This document shows positions 1 through 13,185 of a stretch of 64,000 bases of DNA, piece by piece. Every line of letters begins with the position of its first letter. Position 1 is the stretch's first letter. The DNA comes from Epiperipatus broadwayi. Taxonomy: Eukaryota > Onychophora > Udeonychophora > Euonychophora > Peripatidae. The DNA is taken from NCBI GenBank assembly GCA_028023455.1, contig JAQFVV010000012.1, forward strand, positions 4,742,023 through 4,806,022. The letters run 5' to 3'. A program made the translations under genes and the position numbers. Below the pieces are notes generated by a model. It had not been told where the DNA came from, ran no database searches, and worked only from the letters and a program-made list of their open reading frames with translations.

Positions 1-782
1 GGTAAAAAACATGTTTATGATCTCTGGTGTAAATAAAACATTTGGGTATTTTAGAGTTTAAAAATGATAATAAATGATTTGCTTGCCACATAGCATTATA
101 TAGAGCAAGGATTGATAATTACAAAAAGAGAAAATGTAATATTAGAGGCTTTATAAATATTTGTTTGATTATGAATAAAAAAGATTTTAAAAAAAACTAA
201 AATTATGAGAGTAAAAACAAAATGTATCAGTCTGCTGTATTAAGGCAAAATAAATATAACAGGGAAGAAGAAAAGAGGTTGAGAGCAGTTATCAGCAATG
301 AACAAAGAATAGAAATGCTCAAAATAAGTAATTTATTTTGATGAGACCTGATTTGTGATGTATAATTCCATCTAATATATATATCAAAAAGTACCAAATA
401 ACATGCAGATTCTTGTAGTAGTAATATTATTTTTTTGCTGTCATACATACACACTTATATATGTAGTGTTTATATGTGTGCATTGTGTGGGTTTGTGTAA
501 ATAATAATCTATTGTTCTGGAAAATATATATATTTAGAATTTAGATTTTTTAGCACATTCCTTATTTTGAAATCTACAATATCATAAATAGTTTTCTGAT
601 GTAAATTGTTTTACATCATCCACTCTCACTATACATATATTTTAAGCATAGCCGACTGCTATTATGATATATATATATATATTGAGATCAGTCCAGCAAC
701 TGTTGGTTAAAAAGTCATGTCATTCAAACTTTTAGTACTGTTTATAGTAAAATTTGTGTGAAATAGTGTATGGTGAAAGATG
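1..782. other. AT-rich non-coding stretch
   Basis: No coding exon, RNA gene or recognisable element was seen. The stretch holds short TA and TG runs (for example near 670-682) and homopolymer A/T tracts typical of AT-rich intron. Confidence 0.5.
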
Positions 783-915
783 TAGTCAGACAGTTTTTTT
801 TTTCCCTGTGTCATAGCATCAGCCGGGATGCGAACCCGCTATCCCGGGACAATTGCTTATAAAACAGCTGTCACTGACCTCTCGACCACCAATGCTTGAC
901 TAGTCAGACAGTTTT
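783..915 (-). mobile_element. tRNA-derived SINE copy 1
   Basis: This is a short retroposon on the minus strand. It is flanked by a perfect 15-bp direct repeat (tagtcagacagtttt at 783-797 and 901-915), which is a target-site duplication. Read on the minus strand, the body starts gtcaagcattggtgg, has an A-box-like segment (ggtcgagaggt), a strong B box (ggttcgcatcc, near 827-837) and a longer tRNA-like middle suggesting a class II tRNA such as Ser or Leu. It ends gatgctatgacacaggg plus an A run. Pol III promoter boxes, an A tail and a target duplication are the marks of a SINE. The same head (g-t/c-caagcRttg) and tail (ctatgaca) occur in two other insertions in this window. It is too irregular to be a working tRNA gene. 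Confidence 0.85.
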
Positions 916-3900
916 ATACTGGGAAATCTATTAATTTCAAAATGATTAGTATACTGAAAAATCTGAAATCTTATTGGTTAAGCACATTATTATACATGCA
1001 CACACATTTATTTATTTATAAATTAAAGAAAACAGATTAACTTCCATGCACTGTGAAAATATAAATATATAAATCTACATTTCATTGTCAGGTAAAATCA
1101 AAATTTTATACTACTTTATCCTATGTATGGGTTTTTAAATAAGCTTGATTTCTCTTAACAAATATGGGAATAAGGATATATTTCAAACTGACATCAGGCA
1201 TAATGACTTAAACAGACATATAAGCGACAGCATGCCATTTTATAAAACTTTGTAAATATTAAATAGAAATCCAATAATTATAAATATTCTACACAGTGCT
1301 AAAATACATGTAATTGTAAGCAAACCCAGTTTTCATGGTTGTAAAAATGTAAATGACGATAATGATTATAAAATTTAAAATATCCAGATCTTTATTAGAT
1401 ATTTTGTTGTGAGTATTTTAAAAGTTAATTATGGAATAAAAATAGATTTAAAAAAGTAACATTATTAAAAAATTTACATATTTAAATAACTGTTAAATCA
1501 TAAAGTGACAACAAACTATTATGGGACTAAAAATGTAAAGCTTGGTTTTTAATTGTCTAATATTTAATTGAGACGTCTTTATGGAGAAGAAATAAAGTTT
1601 AGCATTAATAAGACTAATGTTAAAAATGATTTAGTAAATTAATACTAAGAAATTGCATCTGATTTTAGAATGTAAACATTTATACTTAATCCGAGTAAAT
1701 AAACAACAACAATAAGTAACCTATTAATTTATTTGTATAGGCAACTACATATGATTTATTAAAAGCAATTATGCAACAGAAATCGCCTAAAAGATATTAA
1801 ATATCATTTAGATATGAAAGTGGCGATCAGAACATTCTCATTTACTATTATTTCAGCTGGAAACTCATGAAGAAATTTATACTCAACCACATTTATAGGG
1901 AGACAATGGCTTAGGAGTAAAAAGAAAATGGAAAATAAAAAAGATGAATTTATGTAATACAATAAGACAAAATTTAAAAACATTAAAATTTATTAAATTG
2001 GTATTTGATATGAGTATTATGTAAGAACAAGGTATTATTTACTTTGTGTAACAAACAACACCTTAAATAGATGTGCACTGTCAATGCTTATAACATTTAA
2101 AAATAACTGTAATAAAATGGTTTCTTTAGATAGGTTTTGAAATAATCTTAATGAAGAAGACATTATTTATTTGGTATAAGTTTACAACATATTAAAGTTT
2201 TACAACTGTGTTTTATTTTCAAGCTAGGAATGGATATATGTTAATTAAATGATCATTTATTGAATGGATAATCTAGATATTTTAAGTGCTAACTTACAAA
2301 AACAAATAAAGACTTTTTGTATAATCTATTAAAAATTTTTATTATTATTGCTGGCCTAAATTTGAACACTGATTAAAACTATGTTACATGTTTCCTTTGG
2401 GGAAAAGCATTTAAAAATATAAAATATAAGACAAACGGATATTTGCCTATATTTGTGATAAATAATATTTATCTTTGATGCAAAGTGAAAAACCATTTAT
2501 TCAGCTTGCAATTAGTGTTTTTTTAGTTTTAAGGCCATTTTCAGCATCAGAATGAATGACAGAGTCCAACAGTTTCATTTAATTAACCACACATATTTTT
2601 TCTCCCTTTTTCTTTATGTTGAACAAGTGAGAATTGATACAAAAATTATTCATTTTTAAGTCTGCTATTTTCGTTACTAAACTATCCTATATATTTTAAT
2701 ACAGTTGTAAAAGGGTGAATTCAAATACTAAAAAATCTATGGAGCATGGATAATGTTCTGAGCAACAAATCATTTGATTATTTGTTTAATTGCTGGGCTG
2801 AACTGCTGAGTCAAAGCAGTCTTTTCACATAGTGATAAAATTAACTTTTGTAATAAGACACAACTTCCATTAATATAACACTCTCATTAATATAAAATAA
2901 TTCTACAGCAGAAACAACTCAGTAAAAATAGATATAAAAATAATGCAGATAAAGATATTAATAAATAGAAAAATATGATTAAAAGGGAAAAAAGAAATGT
3001 AAAACCAATTCAAAAATTAACAACTTTAAGTTGTAGGTGATCAAAAATAAAATATTTGTTAAAGTAAAAAAAATTAAATTGAGAATTCTTACATAGAAAT
3101 TGTTTTAAAATTTTAAAATGAGACCATTTTATAAATATATTAAATTTCACATGGTATTTTAAGTAATAAAAATTATCTCATTGTAAAAAAATTCAATAGA
3201 ATTTGCTATGATAAAAGTAATCTAAAAAACTAATATCTATAACAAAGGTTAATATAATATTCAACATGTGATTTTAGTATATGTAACTAATATGAACTAA
3301 AAAAAAATTGTATGTTAGAATAACTTATATTGATGAAATACAAAAGATTTAAATTTTTAAGTTATCTTTATAAAATGGAAAAAATGCAATAAAATATAAC
3401 ATTGGAAAAGTCATTTTACACATTTATATATCAAATTAAGTATATCAATTTACAATAAAACCATTAGACAAATTAAATTATTAAACTGTTAATATAGTTA
3501 TGCTGCTGAAACAAACTTCTCATGTGAAAAGTAATATATAATTTTCTCTCTTCCAATATTCCAACTAGCATTTTAATTATTTTTAACATCAAAAGAATTT
3601 TTAAATGAGTTAATAGAGAATGCCATTGTTAATTTATTTAAAGGTTCTTTTAACATTGAAGATAAGTGGAATATTAGTTGAACTTATATATAAAGAGGTA
3701 AAATAGTATAAATTTGTTTTATGTTATGTTACATTGCATTAGAGATGAAGCAAGAAAACCATTGGTAGAGAATTTGTAATTTAATTTTGGTTAATAATTT
3801 AATTGTGAATTAGTATAATTGATTTATTATATTGATTAGTTTAGCTTTCAAGGATTGTTTTATCTTTAAATATTTAATTACAGTCATCATTAATAAAATA

Positions 3901-5044
3901 TCTTTTTTCTAAATAAGTTAGTATTTCTGAAAGAAAAATTATACTTTTCAGTAATTTGTTTACATATTTAAGCTTTTCTATATAATGTACAATATTTTTA
4001 AAGCATAAAACTACATATTAACAAATAGATTTTATTTGAAAATATTTGTTTTTAAGAAAATGTTATAAAAAACATAGTTGTGATAGAAGGAAAACTGTTT
4101 TAATGGCTAACAAGAATTGCTTTCATAAATGCCTATGAATAAATTTTTTATGATATTAATTATAATCAGTATAATTTTTTTGAATTTATCATGTCTCAAC
4201 TAAAATTCATTTTTATTTTAAAAATAGAATTGAAATAATAAATATTTTGGCAATAATTTTTATGAAAAATCACTATTAAGATCCAATATAAAAAGAGTAA
4301 ATATGATAAAACAACTTATATGATTTTTCACAAATATAAACAACATATATCCTAATATTAAATTTACAATGGAAACAGAAACTGATGGAAAACTTACTTT
4401 TCTTGTTTTACTTGTCACCAAGAAAGAGAATAATAGTACCAACCTTGCATTTTATACACAATTAATAAAGCTATACATAATAACAATTGATAAGCTAAGC
4501 ACTTTTGGGAATTCTATGTTACCATATTCATAACTCTTTTCACTAGTAGTTAGTGAATACCACAGTAATGTACACAAATTTATTCAATAATGTGTAAATG
4601 GCCCACTTTTTACAGATAGTAAAGCAGGTGTCTCTTCGGTTGATTGCTTTAGGATCATCTGCGATAAAACAAGCCTCCTTCACTCACAGATATTTAAAAT
4701 TTTCATGACATCATTATCCATTTCAAATCTTTTCTCTTGCATAAACTTTTTTCATTAGAGCAATTAACTTTCTTTCAGATAAATCAAATTTTGAAGATAA
4801 AATAAATCATACAAGCAATGTTTTATCAACTAATGGCTATAATGATAAAACAATATACCAAGCCTTAATTTAAACCCTAAACTATCAAAATAAAAAAAAC
4901 AATAAAAAGAAACAAACATTATATATTAAACTTATATATTAAATTTATATTTAAATTTTATATTTTTATTTTCGGATGATTTGCCATCACCTCAGATTAA
5001 CCCCCAAAACCTCCTTCCTGTTACTATATATATATATGCACAAA
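916..5044. other. AT-rich non-coding stretch
   Basis: About 4 kb of very AT-rich sequence with no supported gene. Short open frames here are composition artefacts. A small hairpin (ttcactagtagttagtgaa, 4539-4557) is the only clear local structure. Confidence 0.5.
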
Positions 5045-5440
5045 AATAGAATTTCCATTATCTTTATGAAATTGATAGCCTCAGATTCAGAAAGCTTTAT
5101 TATCAGAGTTTCTTTTACATTTCTTTTTAATTCATTTCTTTTACAAAAATTAATCTCTGCATTGTCAAATAATATTTTATTATCTGTATTTACTTCATAA
5201 TTATACAAAGATACATTTTTACACCTATTTTCATCTTTACTCTTATGAATTTTAACTTTTTCATTAAGAATTAATTTATTTTGACCTATATAAATTTTAT
5301 GACCTCTATAAGGTATCTTATTTGCTATCAAGTGACTGTTTTAAATAATTTAATAATGAATATAAATCAAGGTCTTTCTTCCAAGTCAATTTCATATCAC
5401 CAATAAATAAGTATTTTTACAGAATAATTCATAAATTAAG
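5045..5440 (-). mobile_element. Penelope-like element, inverted 3' fragment (copy 1)
   Basis: A minus-strand fragment of a Penelope-like retroelement. It covers the end of the reverse transcriptase and the GIY-YIG endonuclease region. Read on the minus strand it encodes a degraded GIY-YIG entry (KIPYRGHKIYIGQ, close to the usual YKIPC..C...YIGQT) followed by NELKR.VKETLIIKL.ESEAINF. The same downstream segment occurs in the better copy at 31800-31890. It lies immediately in front of a plus-strand copy of the same family (5570-6490), so the two are head to head with their 3' ends facing outward. The fragment reaches back into the segment before the GIY-YIG domain (near 5360-5420). It is broken by substitutions and cannot be functional. 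Confidence 0.75.
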
Positions 5441-5569
5441 AAAATAAATTCTTTATTCTTGCCGACAATTAATTTTTATTTTTGACAGACTTATAGATAT
5501 CTTTATTAAATATAGTATTTCTAATAAATTTATGAGGATTAATAGCATTAATGTATTTTTGTTCTAAAG

Positions 5570-6490
5570 AAACATTAATATTTTTTCTGCAGACAATATT
5601 AGAGTTATTCATGATTTGCTATTATTTTTGGAGTATTCTATGTCTTATGTGTAATTATGTGTTTTATAAGATTAATGATTGTTGGGTTATGGATTATTAT
5701 TTCACCTACTCTGACTATATTGATTTTTAGAGAATTGTGTTTTTAATTATTTTTCTGTTTTGTTTTTTTTTTTGTTGTAAATTTTTTGTATGTTGATGAT
5801 TGTTTATTTGTTATTTAGGAAGATAGATTGTAGGATATTTTTGATAGATTGCCTGTTATTTGATTCTAATAGAAATTTTACTATTGAGAGAGTAGGTTTT
5901 ATTCCATTAAGTTAAAATTTGTAGTGTTAATTGTGGATAAAGTTGATAATGTTGTATATTCCAGGCATTTTAGTAAACAAAAAAAATCTAAGAAATATGA
6001 TAAGGCCAGACGGTTATCAACCTTTTTCTCAAAAGAAAATTTATTTATTGAATTCTTGTTATATGAACAAATGATTTAATAAATTTGAAAGTAAAGGTTA
6101 TTTATGAGAGGAGTGTCAATTTGCTTCTGACTATATATTAAAAATATTATATTAATAAAAATATCTATTAATAATAAACATTTAATTGTTAGTGAAAATA
6201 AAATTTATTTCATTACTATTTAAATCAATAAATCATATATTGATTTATAAGAATCCTTACTTATTGGGTGGTATGAAAGTGGCCTGAAAGAAACACCTTG
6301 ATTTAAGTTCTTATTAAATAGTTTAAAACAGTTAATTGAGAGCAAATCTATACCTGGTGTGATTTATAAGATTCTTTGCAGTCACCATAAAATGTATATA
6401 TGCCAAAGTAAATTAAGACTTAATGAAAGACTTAAAGCCCTCATAAAAATTGAGGTAAAAATAGATATCAAAACTTGGCTTTGTATATAT
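5570..6490 (+). pseudogene. Penelope-like element, reverse transcriptase remnant (copy 1)
   Basis: A decayed plus-strand Penelope-like element. The reverse transcriptase active-site motif YVDD is still readable at 5789-5800, preceded by the YKI-type finger segment and followed by the conserved RPD-Y-QPF stretch (near 6003-6030). The GIY-YIG domain begins near 6357 (VIYKIL then YICQ near 6395) but is cut short. Homology jumps from its middle to sequence beyond the domain near 6465, so an internal deletion removed its second half. Multiple stops and frameshifts are present. The family uses target-primed reverse transcription with a YIG-type nuclease. This copy is dead. Its start near 5570 aligns with the start of the copy at 30823, and inverted 3' sequence precedes both. 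Confidence 0.75.
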
Positions 6491-8684
6491 ATATTTTTTT
6501 TTAATTTATATCTCTATCAAGTATAGCATTAACAATATTATTGGTATTTTATTTATCTTTATTATTTTTTTATTACAATTCCATTACTTTGTGTGGCATG
6601 ATAATTCTCCCATTCTTGATCATTTTTGTATTGAAATCTTAATTGATATTAATGTAGTTTTTTTTTTAAAAAAGTTAAAACTGTAGCATAATTACTATTG
6701 AAACTGTTAATTTAAAAATCTGAAGAGATTAGTATTTTTCAGACAGCTTAATAAATCTCAAAGATTTTCACAAAAATGTATATTCTTCAAGATATTGATA
6801 GTTTTGTTTTCTTGTAATTTGCTTTCTACAGCATTTGAGAGAATACTTGGAAAAAAAAATTGGAATAATAAAAATGATTATTGGCTAATTTATTAATCAT
6901 TACTGATTATTTTTGTGATAATTTCTCAATTTTATTTAAAACAAAAGGAATACATATTAGATTTTCATTTTATTCATATATGTTTTATTCTACAAATGGA
7001 AGTCAATAAATCTGTCCATAATGTTAGTAAATTAAATACAGTAGAAGATAACCAAGCCAATATAAAACTGATCACATAAAATCATTACCTGTTAAAATGT
7101 ACACTCTGTTAGAATGCTTTGAGATATTGTAAAAATTATAAATCAATATTAAAGCAGAATTTAATAGATTTCTCAGAGATTAACATTTATTTATTCATAT
7201 TTTAAAAATAAATTTAAAATAAAAAAGATTTTATTCATTTTTATGAAAACTTTTTCTCTTTAGATTGTGAAATGATATTTTATATTTACATCCTTTGTTT
7301 TTTTATTATAACTCAGTTTTTAGTAATTGAAAAGTTTAAATATGAATTTTTCACATGTTTTTATTTATAAAATTAAATTTAAAAGAAGTATTGTCAAATT
7401 TATTAAGTTTTAATATAAAATAAAGATCGTATACAGAAATGAAAGTTTTTGGATTGACAAAACTGGTATAAGTTTATCAATAGAAAATATCAGCATTTGA
7501 GAAGGTTAATGAAACTATCAATCATCATTTAATTATTTTCCATACTATCATTTCTATCTTTCAACTCTTTTTATATACATCACCAATTATAATGTTGTGA
7601 ATTTTTATTATGGCTAATTTTCTGTTTTACTTAAAAGGAAGTATTTTTCTCAATATTTTTATAATGTAATAATGAATTTAATTTTTCAAACGTATTTTAT
7701 TTTATTTTGATTTCCACAATATACTATTTATATATTAATCAGTTTTCGAATTTATTAATACAATTTAATAACAAATATCTTTTTAACATTCTTTAATTTT
7801 AAAACCTTTACAATTACTTTATTTTATGCATATTTTAAATATATTAATGAATGCTGAGAAATATTATTAAACAATCAAAACTAACTGCTTTTTTGCCAGT
7901 ATAATAACTAAAGTGCAGCATTGTAGAAAATATATTAAAAAGTGTTTTCTTTAATTTTACTTCATAAAAAATATTACATTTAATGATATTTTAAACTATT
8001 ATTTAAACTTTATTTGATCATTCAATATTTTTATCTCTATTTCATTATATTATTTACATTAGTTTTACTTTTAAATTATTTATAAACTTCTCCAATTTCT
8101 TGTACATCTCTATGTCTTGATAATTGTTTTGCTTTTTCTCATATCATCTTTCATCTGAGTATGAAAAAGCAACTCTTCAACAACTTTTACAATGCACAAT
8201 TGACATTGTATGGAATTGCATTGTTATTACATTATTTTAAAAATTACTGCCTTTTTTGTTACATCCAATTATCAACACACTCATAAAAGGTTTTGCTTAT
8301 GGGGATTTTGCAATTATAAGAAGTGCAACTTTCATCACTTTCTGTCTATGGTTTGTCAGATGCTTCCTAATCTTCAAGTCTGTTATACCTGATCCAACAT
8401 TAATTTTTTTACAAAAATTAAAAGATATCAAAGAAAGAGATTTGAAGTTAGCTCCTCACCTAATAGCAAATTCCACATGGAATCTTATTAATATTGGACA
8501 TTAAGTAATTTAATGGTTTATAAATGTATTGCCAAATTTAATGTTATTTTATAATTTTTTCTTTATTGTAAACATAGTTGAATAAACCTGTTTTTGATAC
8601 TAACACTATAGATTATGTTAATTTTTCCATTGCAGGTGGGAAAACTGTATTTTTAGATTACATTTTATCTAATTATTGCATTAC
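6491..8684. other. AT-rich non-coding stretch
   Basis: No supported feature. Open frames near 8210-8504 have no recognisable domain, no conserved motif and AT-driven composition, and were not accepted as genes. Confidence 0.5.
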
Positions 8685-9444
8685 AACAATTGAATTTATA
8701 AATCTATAATTAAGTGCTGAATATATATGTAATCATACAGAATAAAATTAACATTCCAATATGTGCTTGTCATTAATGTATAAATCGCTGCACAAGCACC
8801 CATCAGTAAGAATTTTAAAAACACAATTGAAACACTTATGTTTAGAGCATATTTATATATAAACCTACCCTTACTCACCATGCTTATTTCATGTCTTGAA
8901 TATATTTTGGGTCTGATATTATAATTGGCAATTTTATTATACAAATTTAGTTCATATATCACAGAGAAGAGATGGAGTCTCATTTTTAATTGCCTGCAAT
9001 TATAGAGATACTAATTTTGGTATATCTAATCTATAATTAACTATGGAGATTTATACATTTGTGGAAAGTGCATGGTGGAATGTCAATTTCTTTCTGTATA
9101 ATTACATATATATTCAGGGCTTAATCATATATTTACATATATTAAAATTAATATCTGTATAACCATAGCTAATTAAAAATGAGATACCATCTTTTTTCTC
9201 TGATATAGAAACTAAATTTGTACAATTCAAATTTCAATTACAATATCAGCCACACAATATGTCCAAACCCTGAGATAAAGATGGCCAGAAATTGTTGGTT
9301 TATATATGAATGAACTATAAATACAACTGTTCCACTTGTGTTTTTAAAATTCTTATTGACAAATGAGTGTGTGTATATATATATATTAATGAACAGCACA
9401 TGCTGGAAGGTTACTTTTCTTTTGTATGATAACAATTGAATTTA
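8685..9444. mobile_element. Inverted-dimer insertion (family I, unit about 300 bp)
   Basis: A 732-bp insertion (8699-9430) flanked by a 14-bp direct repeat (aacaattgaattta, 8685-8698 and 9431-9444). The left half is a unit of about 300 bp (8699-8998). The right half is its reverse complement, but permuted: 9155-9430 is the complement of 8733-8998, and 9030-9135 is the complement of about 8705-8790. Read inward from the right, the second copy therefore runs through most of the unit and then starts it again, as a tandem or circular template would give. No protein-coding capacity is seen. The long target duplication suggests target-primed reverse transcription rather than a cut-and-paste transposase. 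Family unrecognised. Confidence 0.75.
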
Positions 9445-10133
9445 ACACTTCACAAAACCACATAAGTGCAGGCTCTTATTATAACAATTAATATATTACC
9501 CTGGCTTAATAATGAATTAAGAAAATTGTTAGAGAACTTAAGTTTTTAAAAAAATATTAGAATACTGGTAAAAGTGGTATTTGTTATCTTTATACACATT
9601 CTTTAATATTTCTTGTAATTTGTGGAGAAATATTATGAATTCATTTTTCCTTGCGATTAAGAACTAATTTCATTTATGTAGAATAATTTTAGCAGAAATT
9701 ATGAAATTTTATTTTCCCAATTCTAACTTTATTTTTATTAGTTTAATAAAAAATCAGATATTTATATAAATTTAAAGAATAACAAAATAAAGGAGCGATA
9801 ATATCTTTTTCTCTTTTGTAGAAATTATGTGTCATTCAACAATTGCAGTTTTTATTATGGAAAAATTTTCTGAAAATTGTCTTTCCTTAAGTGTATTTTA
9901 TCTTTTTCATAACAACCAGCAACACAAATACCAGTTCTCAAGTTATAGTTATTCTACACTTGTCATCAATAATCTATTTTTACACACTATTTTCAAATAT
10001 CTAAGTATAAACAATCAATGAACATATAATAGTATTTGTAAATAGATGTTCTTAACCACTTTATTAAGTTCTACTTCTCACTAAAAATAGTCAATATACT
10101 GAATACTTAAACTTGCAATAGATAACTTTAGAA
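9445..10133. other. AT-rich non-coding stretch
   Basis: No supported feature. A 64-codon open frame at 9827-10021 has no recognisable domain and is probably chance. Confidence 0.45.
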
Positions 10134-10274
10134 TATAATAAGTAGATTTTTTTTCTCATATGTCATAGAATTGGCCGGGACGTGAACCCACAACCATCTG
10201 CAAACAACTAATTGCTTGCAAGGCTGATGCAATGACCTCTCAGCTAACAACGCTTGACTATAATAAGTAGATTT
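10134..10274 (-). mobile_element. tRNA-derived SINE copy 2
   Basis: A minus-strand SINE flanked by a perfect 16-bp target duplication (tataataagtagattt, 10134-10149 and 10259-10274). The minus-strand body starts gtcaagcgttgttagctgagaggt (A-box region), has a B box (gggttcacgtcc, near 10178-10189) and ends ctatgacatatgag plus an A run. Head and tail match copy 1 while the middle differs more, as in a family with a long variable-arm tRNA origin. The intact duplication shows the copy has not been rearranged since insertion. Confidence 0.85.
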
Positions 10275-13090
10275 AAACTGCTTTTATTTGCAAATGTCAA
10301 AAATATGCTGAAAAAATATGATCATTTGCTTAGTATAATATATGGGCAAATGTAGTTTTAGCAGATTTTATTTTGCTACAGTTAATAAAATCAATGACTT
10401 GAACAGTTATAAAACATTGGACTTAAGAGTTAAATATTTCTGCATTATGTCTCTATGAATAAACTAAAGGCAAATGTCTCATATTTGCAATAGAAGGAAA
10501 GTGTGCATGTTCATTATTTATTCAGTCATTATTTTATTTCATCATATAAGAAACTGTCTATAAATTACAATCAAAAAGTCTGTTTTAAGAAAAAAATTTC
10601 CATCACAAAACTAACATCAATTTCTTATCAGATACTCTTTTAGTATTTCTTGGATTAATCTGAAATAGAAAAATATATATATTAGTATATATGAATGTTG
10701 TTTATGTCACATGATATAAATTGAATGTTAGTACAAATATGTATTTCATTATCTTATCTATGAAAAAACTTAAATATTAATATCAATCTGACCCAATAGA
10801 ATAAATTGAAGTAATTCACTTATTTTTAAGTTCTACCTATATGTTAATACATTGACTTCTTGTATTATGTGACTTAATAAATATGTATCATTCCAATGTA
10901 CTAAAAATTGTATTAATTACAATTATTCTATAAAAATATTGACTATTAAATATGTAGCATTACAGCATGAACATTATATTAAGCCTGATTGTTATATGCC
11001 AATATCAAAATAGACGAGTAATCTCTACAGTGGGTTTATGTTCTTATATTTTAAAAGATTATAAAGCAAAATCAGATATATACATATACAAAAATTACTT
11101 ATATAAATATTAAAACAAAGTCTAGAATAAGTTAAATATTACATAAGTAACAATATTAATGATATTTTGAAAGAATCATTTAAAATTAAATAAGTCTCTC
11201 TGATGCAAATAGGAAATTTAATTTATTTTTAATTCTGAACAAAAATCTAAATTATTAATTTAACAAAATAAAAAAAAACACTATTTTGTAAAAACAAAGG
11301 TTGCTATTTAATGAACATGGGATAATAAAAATTAATTTCAATATATTTTCTGCTTAAAACCGATTAAGAAACAAAAAATTAAACAACATTGTATTTCATT
11401 TATAATATTAATTTTATTAATAAAGAAGAAATAATGCTTAAGAAATTCTTAAATTTAATGTTTTGCTTATCAATATATGCATTCAATATTGATAGTTAGA
11501 ACTTAGAAACTTACAGTCTCAAAAGAAGAGTTATTACTAGTGACACTCACTACAAATTGAGTTGGAGTTAATGAGCAATGCATACTGTCTGATTTTTCTG
11601 TCATCTGCATAGGCAACTTTGAAATTCAGATATTATAGAAACTAAATGAGAATTGAAAGCCATAAGGAATTACTTATCTATTCACTTAACTAAACATTTT
11701 TATAAGGCAGTTTATGGGTGAGACCAATCTATTTATATATACAAGCAGATGAAGAACATCTGCTTTCCATGGAATTTACTAATATTCAGATTATTTATAT
11801 CTGAAGTGCATTGGACATATAAGTAAAAGTTGGACAAAAGACATATTGATCATAGACAAAAACAGCATTATACATAAATATATTACACAATTATTTAGAT
11901 TATTAATGCAAGTGCTAGTGAGCAACTAAAATATATTTCTTTATAACCTAAAATGTATTTAATCCATACTTTGCCTTTTTGTAATAAAATTAAACAAGCA
12001 AATAATTCTGAGTAAAAAGGTATTAATGAAACATGTTTGAAAAAAACTTCAATTTTATTATAAAGAATAAAATAATTGAACAGTTTAAAGTCCCAAGAGA
12101 AAAAGAACTGTATTAAGAATTACAACTTCTTAAATTTTCAATAACTAAGTCTTTATAAAAGTATCCTAATGAGTTTATATTTAGAAAAGTTTAATAGTTG
12201 TGATCAAATGTTTTAGGACTTAAAGTTATTTTTATGTTGCATGGATAAATATTAAGCTGAATTCTGAAAAACAATCAATACATTTATAATTTTTATGCAA
12301 TCCCAGAGTACAAAGAAATGATGTTTTTAAAAGAATAATTTGGCCTTTAAGTTTGAAGACAAAATAAAAATTTAATATTTGAAATGTTTCATATTGCAGT
12401 ATATGTATATGACTGTCTAAATATATTTACTAATTATATATTGTTAAAACAGTTTAGCTTTACAAATTTAAATAAGTAATAATAAAATAATTGGAATAGT
12501 TTTTGTTATTGCTTTATACACAAATGTGCATGAGTAAAGTTCATTTTCTTCATGTGAACCAGATCAAGATACTATTACTTCATTTATTTTATTTTTCTTC
12601 TATGTAGAAATATAATATTTATATAATAACTGTAAATAAGTCGGAATTAAATGTAATAATTTGTTTATTGAAGAACCTTTATTGCAGAATTTTCATTTTT
12701 CTTATTATTTATTAAATATTTAAATCATCAGTTATTATATTGAACTATTGCAGTGAATTTGTTTAAATGCTAGAATAAGTTTTTTGACCACTTTATATTT
12801 GTTCCTATATATTTAGAAGTCTTTTGTTATTCATATAGCTAGCATTTGTCAATAACAGAATTTGGTATTCATTTTTGTTTGTATAGAATCTATTTAATTC
12901 TTTATGGAATTACATAAATAGTACTAAGAGTGATCTTTAAACTTTACATACACTTTATGTACATAAATATATGATTCTTTTATTTAGGCCAGTCCATGCT
13001 ATGATATTAAATGGTGATAAAATGATTATTTTATTTTATATACTTTAGTTATTTCATATATACTTATATATATTAAATAAAAATTCATCT
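10275..13090. other. AT-rich non-coding stretch
   Basis: About 2.8 kb without a supported gene or repeat. Only short A/T and TA runs are seen. Confidence 0.45.
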
Positions 13091-13185
13091 AACAATACAA
13101 TACTAGTCAAAAAAAAAACTAAACTTTACTAAAATTCTTCCACAACCATGTTTTTATCTATAAACAAATGGACCTTTTAAAGTGT
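13091..13185 (-). mobile_element. Penelope-like element 3' end fragment
   Basis: This 95-bp segment matches the 3' untranslated end of the Penelope-like element at 30384-32084. Both share the string of short blocks acaatacaatactag, an A run, aactttac-aaaat-cttac, aaccatg, tatctaya-aacaaa and gacctt. It carries no coding sequence and is a heavily 5'-truncated or decayed insertion on the minus strand. It shows that the family is dispersed in this region. Confidence 0.65.

Noticed and set aside
827-837. B-box sequences at 783-915, 10134-10274 and 16008-16128 as possible tRNA genes.
   Set aside because: The cloverleaf is not complete, and each copy has an A-rich tail and target duplication, so they are SINEs.
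8210-8504. Overlapping open frames of 60 and 82 codons.
   Set aside because: No domain, no splice-site context, AT-driven composition and no similarity between frames. Chance open frames are expected at this composition.
8760-8805. Hammerhead-like string on the minus strand in the family I unit (CTGATGG, GTGCTTGTGCAGC, GATTTATAC).
   Set aside because: The second core box is GATT, stem I does not pair, and the aligned second copy at 9352-9400 lacks the core entirely. Similarity to the R1 ribozyme may be chance.
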